Assembly (NCBI RefSeq): GCF_014650335.1
Contig: NZ_BMUT01000002.1
Span: 635,301-699,300 of the forward strand
Source: Streptomyces hiroshimensis
GTDB lineage: Bacteria; Actinomycetota; Actinomycetes; Streptomycetales; Streptomycetaceae
Direction of reading: 5' to 3'
DNA length: 64,000 bases
This document shows positions 8,185-15,762 of the stretch, piece after piece (the stretch's first letter is position 1; each line of letters begins with the position of its first letter). The position numbers and the translations under genes are program-made. The notes beneath the pieces are model-generated. The model was not told the origin of the DNA and did no database searches. It was given only the letters and a program-made list of their open reading frames with translations.

Positions 8185-8577
8185 GCCTGCCGGCGGGGTA
8201 TGCCGGGCGGGACGCTGCGCCGCCCGCGCCCTGACCACGGCCGCGCTCGCACCGGGCCCCGGCCGTCTCCCGGTCCGGCACCGCCGGTCTCGTACGAGGC
8301 TGCCGCCCGGCAGACCCTTCCGCCGCGACGGCGAGCGGCCACGACGGTGCGGCCCGGCGGTGCCCGCCCCACGGCCGTACCGGCCCGCGGCCGCCTCCCG
8401 GTTCGGCACCGCCGGGCACGTGCGTCGTGGCTTTTCGCCGTCGCGGCGGAAAGATCTGCCGAGGCAGCCTCAGCGCATCCGCCGCAACGGTGAGCCACCA
8501 CGACGGCGCGGCCCGGCGGTGCCGGACCTGCCGGGGTCGCCGTGGGGCAGCCGCAGGCGTGCCCGCGCGTGCCCGCA
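8185..8577. repeat. intergenic region with two large hairpin repeat units
   Basis: About 400 bp without a gene. Two units are each bounded by GGCACCGCCGG on the left and CGGCGGTGCC on the right (about 8277-8363 and 8406-8522). Inside, arms related to CGCCGTCGCGGCGG and CCGCCGCGACGGCG, with GTCGTGG and CCACGAC outside them, can fold back on each other. The same architecture recurs at 25635-25781, and related core sequence occurs at 40343-40690. A non-coding, possibly mobile, repeat family is likely; function unknown. Confidence 0.7.
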
Positions 8578-8583
8578 TAGAAT
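8578..8583 (+). promoter_or_regulatory. -10 box TAGAAT for leaderless methyltransferase gene
   Basis: TAGAAT lies seven bases before the ATG at 8591, with no ribosome site between, the layout of a leaderless Streptomyces promoter. Confidence 0.55.
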
Positions 8584-8590
8584 TCGTCAA

Positions 8591-9601
8591 ATGCACGTCC
8601 CCCATTCCCTCCGGTCCGGCGAGGAACTGCGTACCGCGCTCGCCGGGCTTCTCGACGGGCTGCCGCCCAGGCAGGCCGCCCAGGCCGTCGACCGGCTGAT
8701 CGCCAACTACCGGGGCCTGACCCCGACCGACGCCCCGGTGCTGCGCGACCGTTCCGACGTGGCCGCGTACGCCGCCTACCGCATGCCGGCCACCTTCGAG
8801 GCCGTGCGGTCCGCGCTGGCGGCGTTCCGGGACCGGCTGCCGTCCTTCACCCCCGCCTCGCACGTGGACGTGGGCGGCGGCACGGGCGCGGCGACGTGGG
8901 CCGTGGCCTCCGCCTGGGAGGGCGAGGACCGGGAGACGACGGTCCTGGACTGGGCCGCACCCGCCCTCGCGCTCGGTGCCGAACTCGCCGGGGAGGCCTC
9001 CGACCCGGCCCTGCGCGCGGCCCGCTGGGAGCGGGGGATCATCGGCGACGGCCTGAAGGTGCCGGAGGGCACGGACCTCGTCACCGTCTCGTACGTGCTG
9101 AAGGAGCTCACGGACGCGGCCCGCGCCGCGATCGTGGAGGAAGCCGCCCGCACCGCGCAGGCCGTCGTGATCGTCGAGCCGGGCACGCCCGACGGCTACC
9201 TGCGGATCATCGAGGCGCGCGACCGCCTGATCGCGGCCGGTTTCCGCGTCGTGGCACCCTGCCCGCACAGCGCGGCGTGCCCCATAGAGCCGGGCACGGA
9301 CTGGTGCCACTTCTCGGCCCGGGTGAGCCGCTCCTCGCTGCACCGGCAGGTCAAGGGCGGCTCACTGGCGTACGAGGACGAGAAGTTCTCGTACGTGGCG
9401 GCGGTACGGGGCGACGTGCCGCAGGACGCGCCCGCGCGCATCGTGCGCAAGCCCCAGATCCGCAAGGGCCAGGTCCTCCTCGAGCTCTGCACGGCCGAGG
9501 ACGGCCTGACCCGTGAGACGGTGACCAAGCGCCACGGCGGTGCGTACAAGGCGGCTCGCGACGCCGCTTGGGGCGACGAGTGGCCTCCGGCCGGGGTGTG
9601 A
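8591..9601 (+). CDS. Rsm22-like SAM-dependent methyltransferase, ribosome-associated
   Basis: A 336-residue protein of the Rsm22 (mitochondrial METTL17-like) family, which acts on small ribosomal subunit assembly. The SAM-binding loop is VDVGGGTGAATWA near residue 95, followed by VLDWA and VSYVLKEL. A cysteine cluster characteristic of the family follows: CPHSAACP and, 8 residues later, WCHF; in METTL17 such cysteines hold an iron-sulfur cluster. A C-terminal RKPQIRKGQVLLELC segment matches the family's RNA-binding tail. ATG 8591 is supported by the TAGAAT -10 box seven bases upstream. It stands alone, with a shared terminator to the convergent dimethylargininase gene. Confidence 0.85.
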   Translation: MHVPHSLRSGEELRTALAGLLDGLPPRQAAQAVDRLIANYRGLTPTDAPVLRDRSDVAAYAAYRMPATFEAVRSALAAFRDRLPSFTPASHVDVGGGTGAATWAVASAWEGEDRETTVLDWAAPALALGAELAGEASDPALRAARWERGIIGDGLKVPEGTDLVTVSYVLKELTDAARAAIVEEAARTAQAVVIVEPGTPDGYLRIIEARDRLIAAGFRVVAPCPHSAACPIEPGTDWCHFSARVSRSSLHRQVKGGSLAYEDEKFSYVAAVRGDVPQDAPARIVRKPQIRKGQVLLELCTAEDGLTRETVTKRHGGAYKAARDAAWGDEWPPAGV

Positions 9602-9648
9602 CCCGGGTGCTCTGCCGGCCGCGGACCTTCCCCCGGCGCGGAACCACG

Positions 9649-9686
9649 ACGCAGGAGCTACGGCGCTAGCCGCGTAGCTCCTGCGT
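9649..9686. terminator. bidirectional hairpin terminator
   Basis: ACGCAGGAGCTACG and CGTAGCTCCTGCGT form perfect 14-bp arms around 10 bases between two convergent genes. The right arm also encodes the last residues of the minus-strand gene. No T-run follows, as is common in Streptomyces. Confidence 0.75.
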
Positions 9687-10523
9687 GCAGCACTTCACGC
9701 TGCCGCCGCCCTTGAGCAGCTCGCCGAGGTCCATCCCGATCGGCTCGTACCCCCGCGCGCGCAGGGGCTCGAAGAGCCCCACCGCCGCCTGCGGCAGCAC
9801 GACGTGCCGCCCGTCGGACACGGCGTTGAGGCCGAGGGCCGCGGCGTCCTCCTCGCTCGCGATCAGGGCGTCGGGGAACAGCCGTCTCAGCACTTCCCGG
9901 CTGCCGGCCGAGAACGCGCCGGGGTAGTACATGATCTCGCCGTCGGATCCGCCGGATCCATCGGTGCCGCCGGTGCCGTCGTCGAGGACGCACAGCGCCG
10001 TGTCCAGGTGGTAGTAGCGCGGGTCGACCAGGTCCAGGCCGATCACCGGGCGGCCGAAGAACTCCTGTGCCTCGGGGTGGGAGAGCGGGCTGCTGCGGAA
10101 GCCGCGCCCGGCGAGCAGCCAGGAGGCGGTGACGGCGAAGTCGCCCTCGCCCTCGTTGATGTGCTCGGGTTCGAGCACGTCGGCGTAGCCCTGCTCCCGG
10201 AACCAGGCCGCGTGGACCGCGGCCTCGGCGGCCCGCTCGGGATGGGCGAAGCGCGCGCCGAGCACCCGGCCGTCCACGACGGTCGCGCCGTTGGCGGCGA
10301 AGACCATGTCGGGCAGCCCGGGCCGGGGCTCAAGCTCCTCGACGGTGTGCCCGAGGGCCAGATAGCGGTCCCTGAGGTCCTCCCACTGCGCGAGTGCGAG
10401 CGGGATGTCGACCGGCTTGGCCGGATCCATCCAGGGGTTGATGGAGTAGGTGACCCGGAAGTGGGCCGGGGGGCACATCAGGTAGCGCCGCGGAGTGGCT
10501 GCGCGTGGAGCTGTACTACGCAA
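9666..10523 (-). CDS. dimethylarginine dimethylaminohydrolase (DDAH)
   Basis: A 285-residue guanidino-group-modifying enzyme that hydrolyses N,N-dimethylarginine to citrulline and dimethylamine. Family features seen: RRYLMCPPAHF with INPWMDP near the N-terminus, PDMVFAANGA, the HINEGEGDF loop, the catalytic His in YYHLDTALCVL, and the nucleophilic Cys in SVKCCTQELRG at the C-terminus. The TTG start at 10523 is chosen because GAGGAG lies seven bases upstream and because RRYLMCPP then sits at the usual position. An insertion of about 10 Gly/Ser/Asp residues (GTGGTDGSGGSDG) interrupts the region after the catalytic His strand; it looks like a loop expansion and should not touch the active site. 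Confidence 0.9.
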   Translation of the reverse strand: MRSTAPRAATPRRYLMCPPAHFRVTYSINPWMDPAKPVDIPLALAQWEDLRDRYLALGHTVEELEPRPGLPDMVFAANGATVVDGRVLGARFAHPERAAEAAVHAAWFREQGYADVLEPEHINEGEGDFAVTASWLLAGRGFRSSPLSHPEAQEFFGRPVIGLDLVDPRYYHLDTALCVLDDGTGGTDGSGGSDGEIMYYPGAFSAGSREVLRRLFPDALIASEEDAAALGLNAVSDGRHVVLPQAAVGLFEPLRARGYEPIGMDLGELLKGGGSVKCCTQELRG

Positions 10524-10638
10524 GGAGTGCTCCTCACGGTGGTGTTGGGCACGTACGGGATCGTCGTGCGTGCCCAAATCGTCCACGCTCCACGGGCTTT
10601 GGCGCATGAACCGTACGGGTGGTTTACCGCTGGCTCAC

Positions 10639-10821
10639 TCACGCGCCGGTGGTTCCGCTTCGCCCTTCCCGCAACTTCCGCAGCAGTTCCCGCTTCTGGG
10701 CCGCCGCGTCGCCGCCGCCTCCCGCGCGCCCGCCCCGGCCGCCGCCGCGCAGGGCGCTGCGGGAGAGGTTGCTGCGGGTGCCGCCGACTCCGAGCATGCC
10801 GCCTGATCCGCTCCGGCTCAT
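10639..10821 (-). CDS. DUF6243-type small protein
   Basis: A 60-residue basic, Gly-rich protein: MSRSGSGGMLGVGGTRSNL, a Gly/Arg/Ala-rich middle, and QKRELLRKLREGR near the end. I recognise this as the DUF6243 group of tiny Streptomyces proteins of unknown function. ATG 10821 has GGGAG six bases upstream. It is divergent from the TetR gene, and the three AGACGnnnCGTCT palindromes lie between the two, so it is the most likely target of that repressor. The charged helix and Gly-rich stretch suggest nucleic-acid or protein binding, but this is inference. Confidence 0.75.
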   Translation of the reverse strand: MSRSGSGGMLGVGGTRSNLSRSALRGGGRGGRAGGGGDAAAQKRELLRKLREGRSGTTGA

Positions 10822-10842
10822 GGGGTTCTCCCTTCGTTGGGC

Positions 10843-10911
10843 GAGACGCCGCGTCTCGCATGACCGGAAGCATCTAACGAGACGATGCGTCTTGTCAAGA
10901 CGATACGTCTC
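10843..10911. promoter_or_regulatory. triple TetR operator
   Basis: Three palindromes of the form (G)AGACGnnnCGTCT: GAGACGCCGCGTCTC (10843-10857, perfect), GAGACGATGCGTCTT (10879-10893) and AAGACGATACGTCTC (10897-10911). Their centres are 36 and 18 bp apart. They fill the space between the divergent DUF6243 and TetR genes, and the last ends 15 bp before the TetR -10 box. Confidence 0.8.
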
Positions 10912-10937
10912 GCTCCATGCCTCGCTAGGATGCCGCC

Positions 10938-11597
10938 ATGACCGACGCCCCGCCCCCGTCCTCGTCGCCCTCGCCGTCCTCGTCGCCCTCGCCGTCCTCG
11001 TCGTCCCCCAAGGCCCCCGACGCCTCCCGCCGCAGCGAGCGCTCGCGCCGCGCGATCCTCGACGCCGCCCTGGAGCTCGTCGGCGAGAACGGCTTCGCGA
11101 AGCTCACCATCGAGGCCATCGCCGCCCGCGCCGGCGTCGGCAAGCAGACCATCTACCGCTGGTGGCCCTCCAAGGCGGCCGTCCTCTTCGAGGCCTGCGT
11201 CCCCGAGGGCATCGACCCCGCCTCCATCGAGCTCCCCGACACCGGCGACATCGCCGCCGACCTGAAGACCGTGCTGCGGGCCACCGTCGACGACCTCAAC
11301 AACGAGCGCCTCGACGCCCCCACCCGCGCCCTGACCGCCGAGACCGCCAACGATCCCGAGCTCGGCCGCGCCCTCACCGAGAAGGTCCTCGAACCCCAGC
11401 TCCAGTCGTACGTCCGACGGTTGCGCGCCGCCCAGGAGGCCGGCCAGGTCGACCCGGACATCGACCTCCGCATCGCCCTCGAACTGCTGGTCGGCCCGCT
11501 CTTCCACCGCTGGCAGACCCGCACCCTGCCGCTCACCCACGCCTACGCCGACACCGTCGTCGACCTCACCCTGCGCGGCCTCACGCCGCGCCCGTGA
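10938..11597 (+). CDS. TetR family transcriptional regulator
   Basis: A 219-residue repressor. Residues 1-30 are a Ser/Pro low-complexity tail, residues 35-85 form the TetR HTH with ERSRRAILDAALELVGENGF and GVGKQTIYRWWPSKA, and the rest is a helical ligand-binding and dimerisation domain with LFHRWQTRTLPLTHAY near the end. Leaderless transcription is likely: TAGGAT lies six bases before the ATG. The three palindromes upstream fit a TetR dimer site and suggest autorepression plus control of the divergent DUF6243 gene. Ligand unknown. Confidence 0.9.
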   Translation: MTDAPPPSSSPSPSSSPSPSSSSPKAPDASRRSERSRRAILDAALELVGENGFAKLTIEAIAARAGVGKQTIYRWWPSKAAVLFEACVPEGIDPASIELPDTGDIAADLKTVLRATVDDLNNERLDAPTRALTAETANDPELGRALTEKVLEPQLQSYVRRLRAAQEAGQVDPDIDLRIALELLVGPLFHRWQTRTLPLTHAYADTVVDLTLRGLTPRP

Positions 11598-11760
11598 CCC
11601 GTCCGGCGCAGGCCCGGGACCGGCCGGGACGGCGGGCCGGATAGATGGCCCCGCCCGCGCGAGCGGCCGGTCTCACACCCCCTGGATACGTCCGACGGTC
11701 ACACCAGGCGCAGGATGGTGGCAGCATTGACCGCAGACCGCGGTCGAAGTGAGGGGATAG

Positions 11761-12483
11761 ATGGAACGCAAGAGCAGGTTCTCCCAGTGGCTGCGCCGTC
11801 CCAGGAGCGGAGCGGGCGGCGGTACGGGCACGGGCGCGGCATCCGAGGCCGCCCGCGAGGAACTGCTCCTGGCCGCGGCAGCCGCGGGCTTCCCGCTGGC
11901 TCCGGCCGCGCACCCGTCCGGGTACGGCTGTTCCTGTGAGCGCATCGGCTGTCCCACCCCCGGCCGCCACCCCGTCTCCTTCGCCTGGCAGACCCTCGCC
12001 ACCACCGACGCCGAGAAGGTCACGGCGTGGCTGCGCAGCCAGCCGGAGGCCAATTTCGTCACCGCCACCGGCATTGCGCACGATGTGCTCGACGTCCCCC
12101 TGGACGCCGGCCGGCAGGCCCTGGAGCGGCTGCAGAAGGCCGGGGTCGAGACGGGGCCCGTGGCCACCGTCGCCCCCGACCGCATGCTCTTCTTCACCGC
12201 CACCCGCGGCACCCCGGACGACGAGGACGAGTGGTGGCCCTGCGAGCTCGACTGCCATCCCGAGACGATGGACGAGCACCCGGGCCTGCGCTGGCACTGC
12301 CGGGGGAGCTATGTGCTGCTGCCGCCCTCGCGGCTGCCGGAGGAGTCCGGCGTGGCCTGGCTGCAGGGCCCCGAGCGGCCGCTGCCGGATCCGCTGACGC
12401 TCCTGGAGACCCTCACCGACGCCTGCGCCCAGTACGCGGGCGGCCGCCCGGACCACGAGGCGGCCTGGCCGATCGGCCGCTGA
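11761..12483 (+). CDS. primase/polymerase N-terminal domain protein
   Basis: A 240-residue protein resembling the bifunctional DNA primase/polymerase N-terminal domain (archaeo-eukaryotic primase superfamily). The start of the domain, LLLAAAAAGFPLAPAAHP, is followed by the zinc-like CSCERIGCPTPGRHP motif typical of this family. Where active plasmid primases have a D-V-D metal-binding pair, here the sequence is HDVLDVPLDAG, so the second acidic residue is Pro and activity is doubtful. A C-terminal WHCRGSYVLLPPS segment resembles the nucleotide-binding strand. No helicase domain or replication genes are adjacent; this is probably the common chromosomal Streptomyces paralogue of unknown role. 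ATG 11761 has a GAGGGG upstream. Confidence 0.8.
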   Translation: MERKSRFSQWLRRPRSGAGGGTGTGAASEAAREELLLAAAAAGFPLAPAAHPSGYGCSCERIGCPTPGRHPVSFAWQTLATTDAEKVTAWLRSQPEANFVTATGIAHDVLDVPLDAGRQALERLQKAGVETGPVATVAPDRMLFFTATRGTPDDEDEWWPCELDCHPETMDEHPGLRWHCRGSYVLLPPSRLPEESGVAWLQGPERPLPDPLTLLETLTDACAQYAGGRPDHEAAWPIGR

Positions 12484-12558
12484 CCCGCCCCGGACCGCCT
12501 GCCGTTCACCCCGGACCGCCTGCTGCGCGTCCCGCTGTTCGGCCTGCTGTCCGCCCTG

Positions 12559-13557
12559 CTATTCGCCTTGCGCGGCCGTCATCGTGTCGATCCGGTTGAG
12601 GAAGTTGATCATCCCGCCGTCCGCGCCCCGCGGAGGCACCTCGACCGCCGCCTCCGAGACCCGTGTGTACGTCACCGAGCGCTTGAGCTCGCCCTTCAGC
12701 AGCGCCTTCGTCCGCGGATCGGTGACCGCCGGCCGCAGCCCCTGGGCCATCGTCCGCTTCTCCCGGTGGTGCGCGGTGAAGAACACCAGCGCACCTCCGC
12801 CCTTGACCCGCAGCGCCGGGGCGGTGAAGGCGGGCGCCTTCTCGGGGGTGTCGATGAACTCCGTCCAGAAGGTGGCCGTCCGGCGCACCTTGTCGCGCTC
12901 CTCCCGCAGCCCCGTGGTCCGCGGCCCCGGCACGAAGTCCCTGCCCTCGCCGGTGCGCAGGAATTCGGTGTAGACGGTGCTCACCTTGCCGGGGTCGGCC
13001 AGCAGGCCGTGGCCCTTGCCCCCGGCCGCCGGGACGGCCTCCGCGAAGCCGTCCTTGTCCGTCGTGAACTCCGGGACCTTGCCCGGATTGACGATCGAGA
13101 GGTAGGCCGCCTTCCACGGCTCCTTCACCCCGTACCGCGTGAAGACCACGAGCCAGCGGTTGCCGTCGCGGTTGCTGCGGGTGTCGGCGAGGAAGAACTT
13201 CGGCCAGCCGGCCTGCTTGGGGATCGTGAAGCGGGCGTCGTCGAGGACGAGGGAGGGGTACTGCGGGTTGCCGCCCGGCGTCTGGACGCTCTGCGCCGCC
13301 AGGTCGGCCTTGCCTATCTCGGCCAGGGCACCGGTCTCGACCCGGGCGATGACGCCCGGGTCGAGCTTGCGGTAACCCTCGTTGTAGCCGTCGGTGAAGG
13401 TCTTGAGGACCTTGGCGGCCTCAGCCTTGCCCACCGACGGGATGATCTCCCGTTCCCCGTGCACCGTCATGCACCCGGTCGCCGTCAGCAGCAGCGCCGC
13501 CGCCGTCACGGCCGCCTGCGTCGTGCGCGGCGGTCTGCCGGCCCGCCGTCGTCTCAT
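12559..13557 (-). CDS. putative lipoprotein downstream of efeU
   Basis: A 332-residue secreted lipoprotein of unknown function. The signal peptide is RRRR...TTQAAVTAAALLLTATGC with the lipobox LTATGC and Cys29 as the lipidation site. The mature part shows no catalytic motif I recognise; TRYGVKEPW and VVFTRYG resemble beta strands of two repeated halves (residues about 70-190 and 210-330), each beginning with a T.FTxxY or YTEFLRTGEG-like helix. ATG 13557 is supported by AAGGAG ten bases upstream. It is the last gene of the efeO-efeB-efeU transcript, and its first 137 bp lie inside efeU in another frame. A part in iron handling is inferred from position only. Confidence 0.8.
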   Translation of the reverse strand: MRRRRAGRPPRTTQAAVTAAALLLTATGCMTVHGEREIIPSVGKAEAAKVLKTFTDGYNEGYRKLDPGVIARVETGALAEIGKADLAAQSVQTPGGNPQYPSLVLDDARFTIPKQAGWPKFFLADTRSNRDGNRWLVVFTRYGVKEPWKAAYLSIVNPGKVPEFTTDKDGFAEAVPAAGGKGHGLLADPGKVSTVYTEFLRTGEGRDFVPGPRTTGLREERDKVRRTATFWTEFIDTPEKAPAFTAPALRVKGGGALVFFTAHHREKRTMAQGLRPAVTDPRTKALLKGELKRSVTYTRVSEAAVEVPPRGADGGMINFLNRIDTMTAAQGE

Positions 13558-14392
13558 CGGGCTTCGACTCCTTGGTGGCTGCTCGGTTCGGCGCCACCCT
13601 ACCGGGGGCGAAGAACACCAGGAGGGTGGGGACCAGATACAGCGCCCACACCGCCACCTGCAGCCACGTCGGGTCCGGCTGGAAGTTGAAGACGCCCTTG
13701 AGCAGGGTGCCGTACCAGCTGTCGACCGGGATCTGCTCGCTGATGTCGAAGGCCTTGTTCCCCAGGCCCGGCAGGACGTCGGCCTCCTGCAGGTCGTGGA
13801 AGCCGTAGGCGAGCACGCCCGCCGCGACGACGATCAGCATGGCGCCGGTCCACGTGAAGAACTTCGCCAGGTTGATCTTCAGCGCGCCGCGGTAGAACAG
13901 CCAGCCCAGCACGACGGCCGTGAGCAGCCCGAGCAGCGCGCCGACCAGCGGCCGGACGCCGTCGTCGGTGGCCTGCACGGCCGTCCAGATGAACAGCGCG
14001 GTCTCCAGGCCCTCCCGGCCCACGGCCAGGAACGCGGTGACGACCAGCGCGGTCGTGCCCATCGCGAGCGCGGCGTCCAGCTTGCCGTGCAGCTCCTTCT
14101 TCAGGTGCCGCGCGGTGCGCCGCATCCAGAAGACCATCCACGTCACCAGACCGACGGCGATGACCGACAGCGAGCCGCCGAGCATCTCCTGGGCCTCGAA
14201 GGTCATCGTCTGCGAGCCGTACTGGAGCAGCGCGCCGAAGCCCATGCTCAGCAGCACGGCCACGGCGATGCCGGCCCAGACCGGGCGCAGGGCGTCCCGG
14301 CGCTCCGTCTTGACCAGGTAGGCGACGAGGATGCACACGACCAGGCTGGCCTCCAGGCCCTCGCGCAGGCCGATCAGGTAGTTGCCGAACAC
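13421..14392 (-). CDS. efeU: EfeU/FTR1 family iron permease
   Basis: A 323-residue iron permease of the FTR1/EfeU family, which moves iron through the membrane. Two REGLE motifs, the iron-binding signature, are present: LREGLEASLV at the N-terminus and GREGLETALF near residue 120. Seven helices are visible. After VPTLLVFFAPGR at about residue 265 the protein should normally stop within a few tens of residues; here a hydrophilic tail (residues about 275-323) continues 137 bp into the next gene. GTG 14392 has GGAGG six bases upstream. Third gene of the efeO-efeB-efeU operon, 31 bp after efeB. Confidence 0.93.
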   Translation of the reverse strand: MFGNYLIGLREGLEASLVVCILVAYLVKTERRDALRPVWAGIAVAVLLSMGFGALLQYGSQTMTFEAQEMLGGSLSVIAVGLVTWMVFWMRRTARHLKKELHGKLDAALAMGTTALVVTAFLAVGREGLETALFIWTAVQATDDGVRPLVGALLGLLTAVVLGWLFYRGALKINLAKFFTWTGAMLIVVAAGVLAYGFHDLQEADVLPGLGNKAFDISEQIPVDSWYGTLLKGVFNFQPDPTWLQVAVWALYLVPTLLVFFAPGRVAPNRAATKESKPDETTAGRQTAAHDAGGRDGGGAAADGDRVHDGARGTGDHPVGGQG

Positions 14393-14423
14393 GCGGCACC
14401 TCCGTTCGGGAAGGACGGTCGGG

Positions 14424-15749
14424 TCACGCGAACAGGGCCTTGCCCCACCAGTCGCCCTTGTCACGGACGCCCGGCGGCACGGCGAAGACCGCCGAACCCA
14501 CGTGCTGGATGTACTCGTTGAGGGCGTCGTTGCGCGCCAGGTTCATCTGCAGCGGCACGAAGCCGTCCCGGACGTCCTTCTGGTATGCGATGAAGAACAG
14601 CCCGGCGTCCAGCCGGCCCAGTCCGTCGGTGCCGTCCGTGAAGGAGTAGCCGCGGCGCAGGATCGTCACGCCGTTGTTGCTGTCGGGGTGGGCGAGGCGC
14701 ACGTGCGCGTCGGGCTTCATGGCCTTCAGCAGCGGCTCGTCGCGCTCGCGCTCCTTGCCGACGGGCGCGCCCTCGGACTTGTCGCGGCCGAAGACGTCCT
14801 CCTGCTCGGCGAGCGAGGTGCGGTCCCAGGTCTCGACGTGCATCCGGATGCGCCGCGCGACCAGGTACGAGCCGCCCGTCATCCAGGCCGGGCCGTCCTT
14901 CTCGCCGACCCAGACGTGCTTGTCGAGGCGGTCGGTCTCGGTGCCGGCGATGTTCCGGGTGCCGTCCTTGAAGCCCATCATGTTGCGCGGCGTCTGGGCG
15001 TCCGGCGTCGTCGAGGACGTCTTGCCGAAGCCGAGCTGCGACCAGCGGATGGCGACCTTGCCCATGCCGATACGGGCCAGGTTGCGGATCGCGTGCACCG
15101 CGACCTGCGGGTCGTCGGCGCAGGCCTGGACGCACAGGTCGCCGCCGCTGCGGGCCGCGTCGAGGTTGTCGCCGGGGAAGGCCGGCAGGTCGATCAGGGC
15201 CTTCGGGCGGCGGTCCTTGATGCCGAAGCGGTCCTTGCCGTCCTTCTCGAACAGGCCGGGGCCGATGCCGAAGGTGAGGGTCAGCCGGGACGGCTTGAGG
15301 CCGAGGGCCTCGCCGGTGTCGTCCGGCGGCAGCTCGTCGTTGCCGGGGACGGCGCCCTCGCCCACCTCGTGGCCCGCGGTCATCCGCGCGGCGGCGGCCG
15401 TCCACTCCTGGAGCACCTTGACCAGCGCGGCCCGGTCGGTCGTCGTCACGTCGAAGGCGGCGAAGTGCAGCCGGTCCTGGACGGGGGTGGCGATGCCGGC
15501 CTGGTGGGCGCCGTGGAAGGGCACGGCGTCCCCGGCCGAGGCGGCCGGGGCGGCGTCCTCGCCGATGCGCAGCGCGGCGGCGGTGCCGCCCGCGGCCGCG
15601 GCGCCGAGCGCGAGGCCCGCGCCGCCCCAGCCGAGGACGGAGCGGCGCGAGGGCTTCGCGGAGGCCTGCGCGGTCTCCGGGGAGTCCGTGGTGCCGGCGG
15701 CGGTGCTGTTGCCGTCGGCCTCGTTCGTCTTGATCGTCTTGTCCGTCAT
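14424..15749 (-). CDS. efeB: EfeB, Tat-exported DyP-type peroxidase
   Basis: A 441-residue deferrochelatase/peroxidase that supports iron uptake by EfeUOB; in some bacteria it is reported to remove iron from heme. The N-terminus has a Tat signal, SRRSVLGWGGAGLALG, near residues 35-50. DyP landmarks are present: the distal GFKDGTRN motif with the catalytic Asp, TGGSYLVARRIRMHVETWD, LRRGYSFTDG, and GLFFIAYQKD. The size matches Streptomyces EfeB. It follows efeO by 13 bp, so they are cotranscribed. Export through Tat with bound heme is expected. Confidence 0.95.
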   Translation of the reverse strand: MTDKTIKTNEADGNSTAAGTTDSPETAQASAKPSRRSVLGWGGAGLALGAAAAGGTAAALRIGEDAAPAASAGDAVPFHGAHQAGIATPVQDRLHFAAFDVTTTDRAALVKVLQEWTAAAARMTAGHEVGEGAVPGNDELPPDDTGEALGLKPSRLTLTFGIGPGLFEKDGKDRFGIKDRRPKALIDLPAFPGDNLDAARSGGDLCVQACADDPQVAVHAIRNLARIGMGKVAIRWSQLGFGKTSSTTPDAQTPRNMMGFKDGTRNIAGTETDRLDKHVWVGEKDGPAWMTGGSYLVARRIRMHVETWDRTSLAEQEDVFGRDKSEGAPVGKERERDEPLLKAMKPDAHVRLAHPDSNNGVTILRRGYSFTDGTDGLGRLDAGLFFIAYQKDVRDGFVPLQMNLARNDALNEYIQHVGSAVFAVPPGVRDKGDWWGKALFA

Positions 15750-15762
15750 CGGAAGTCCCCTG

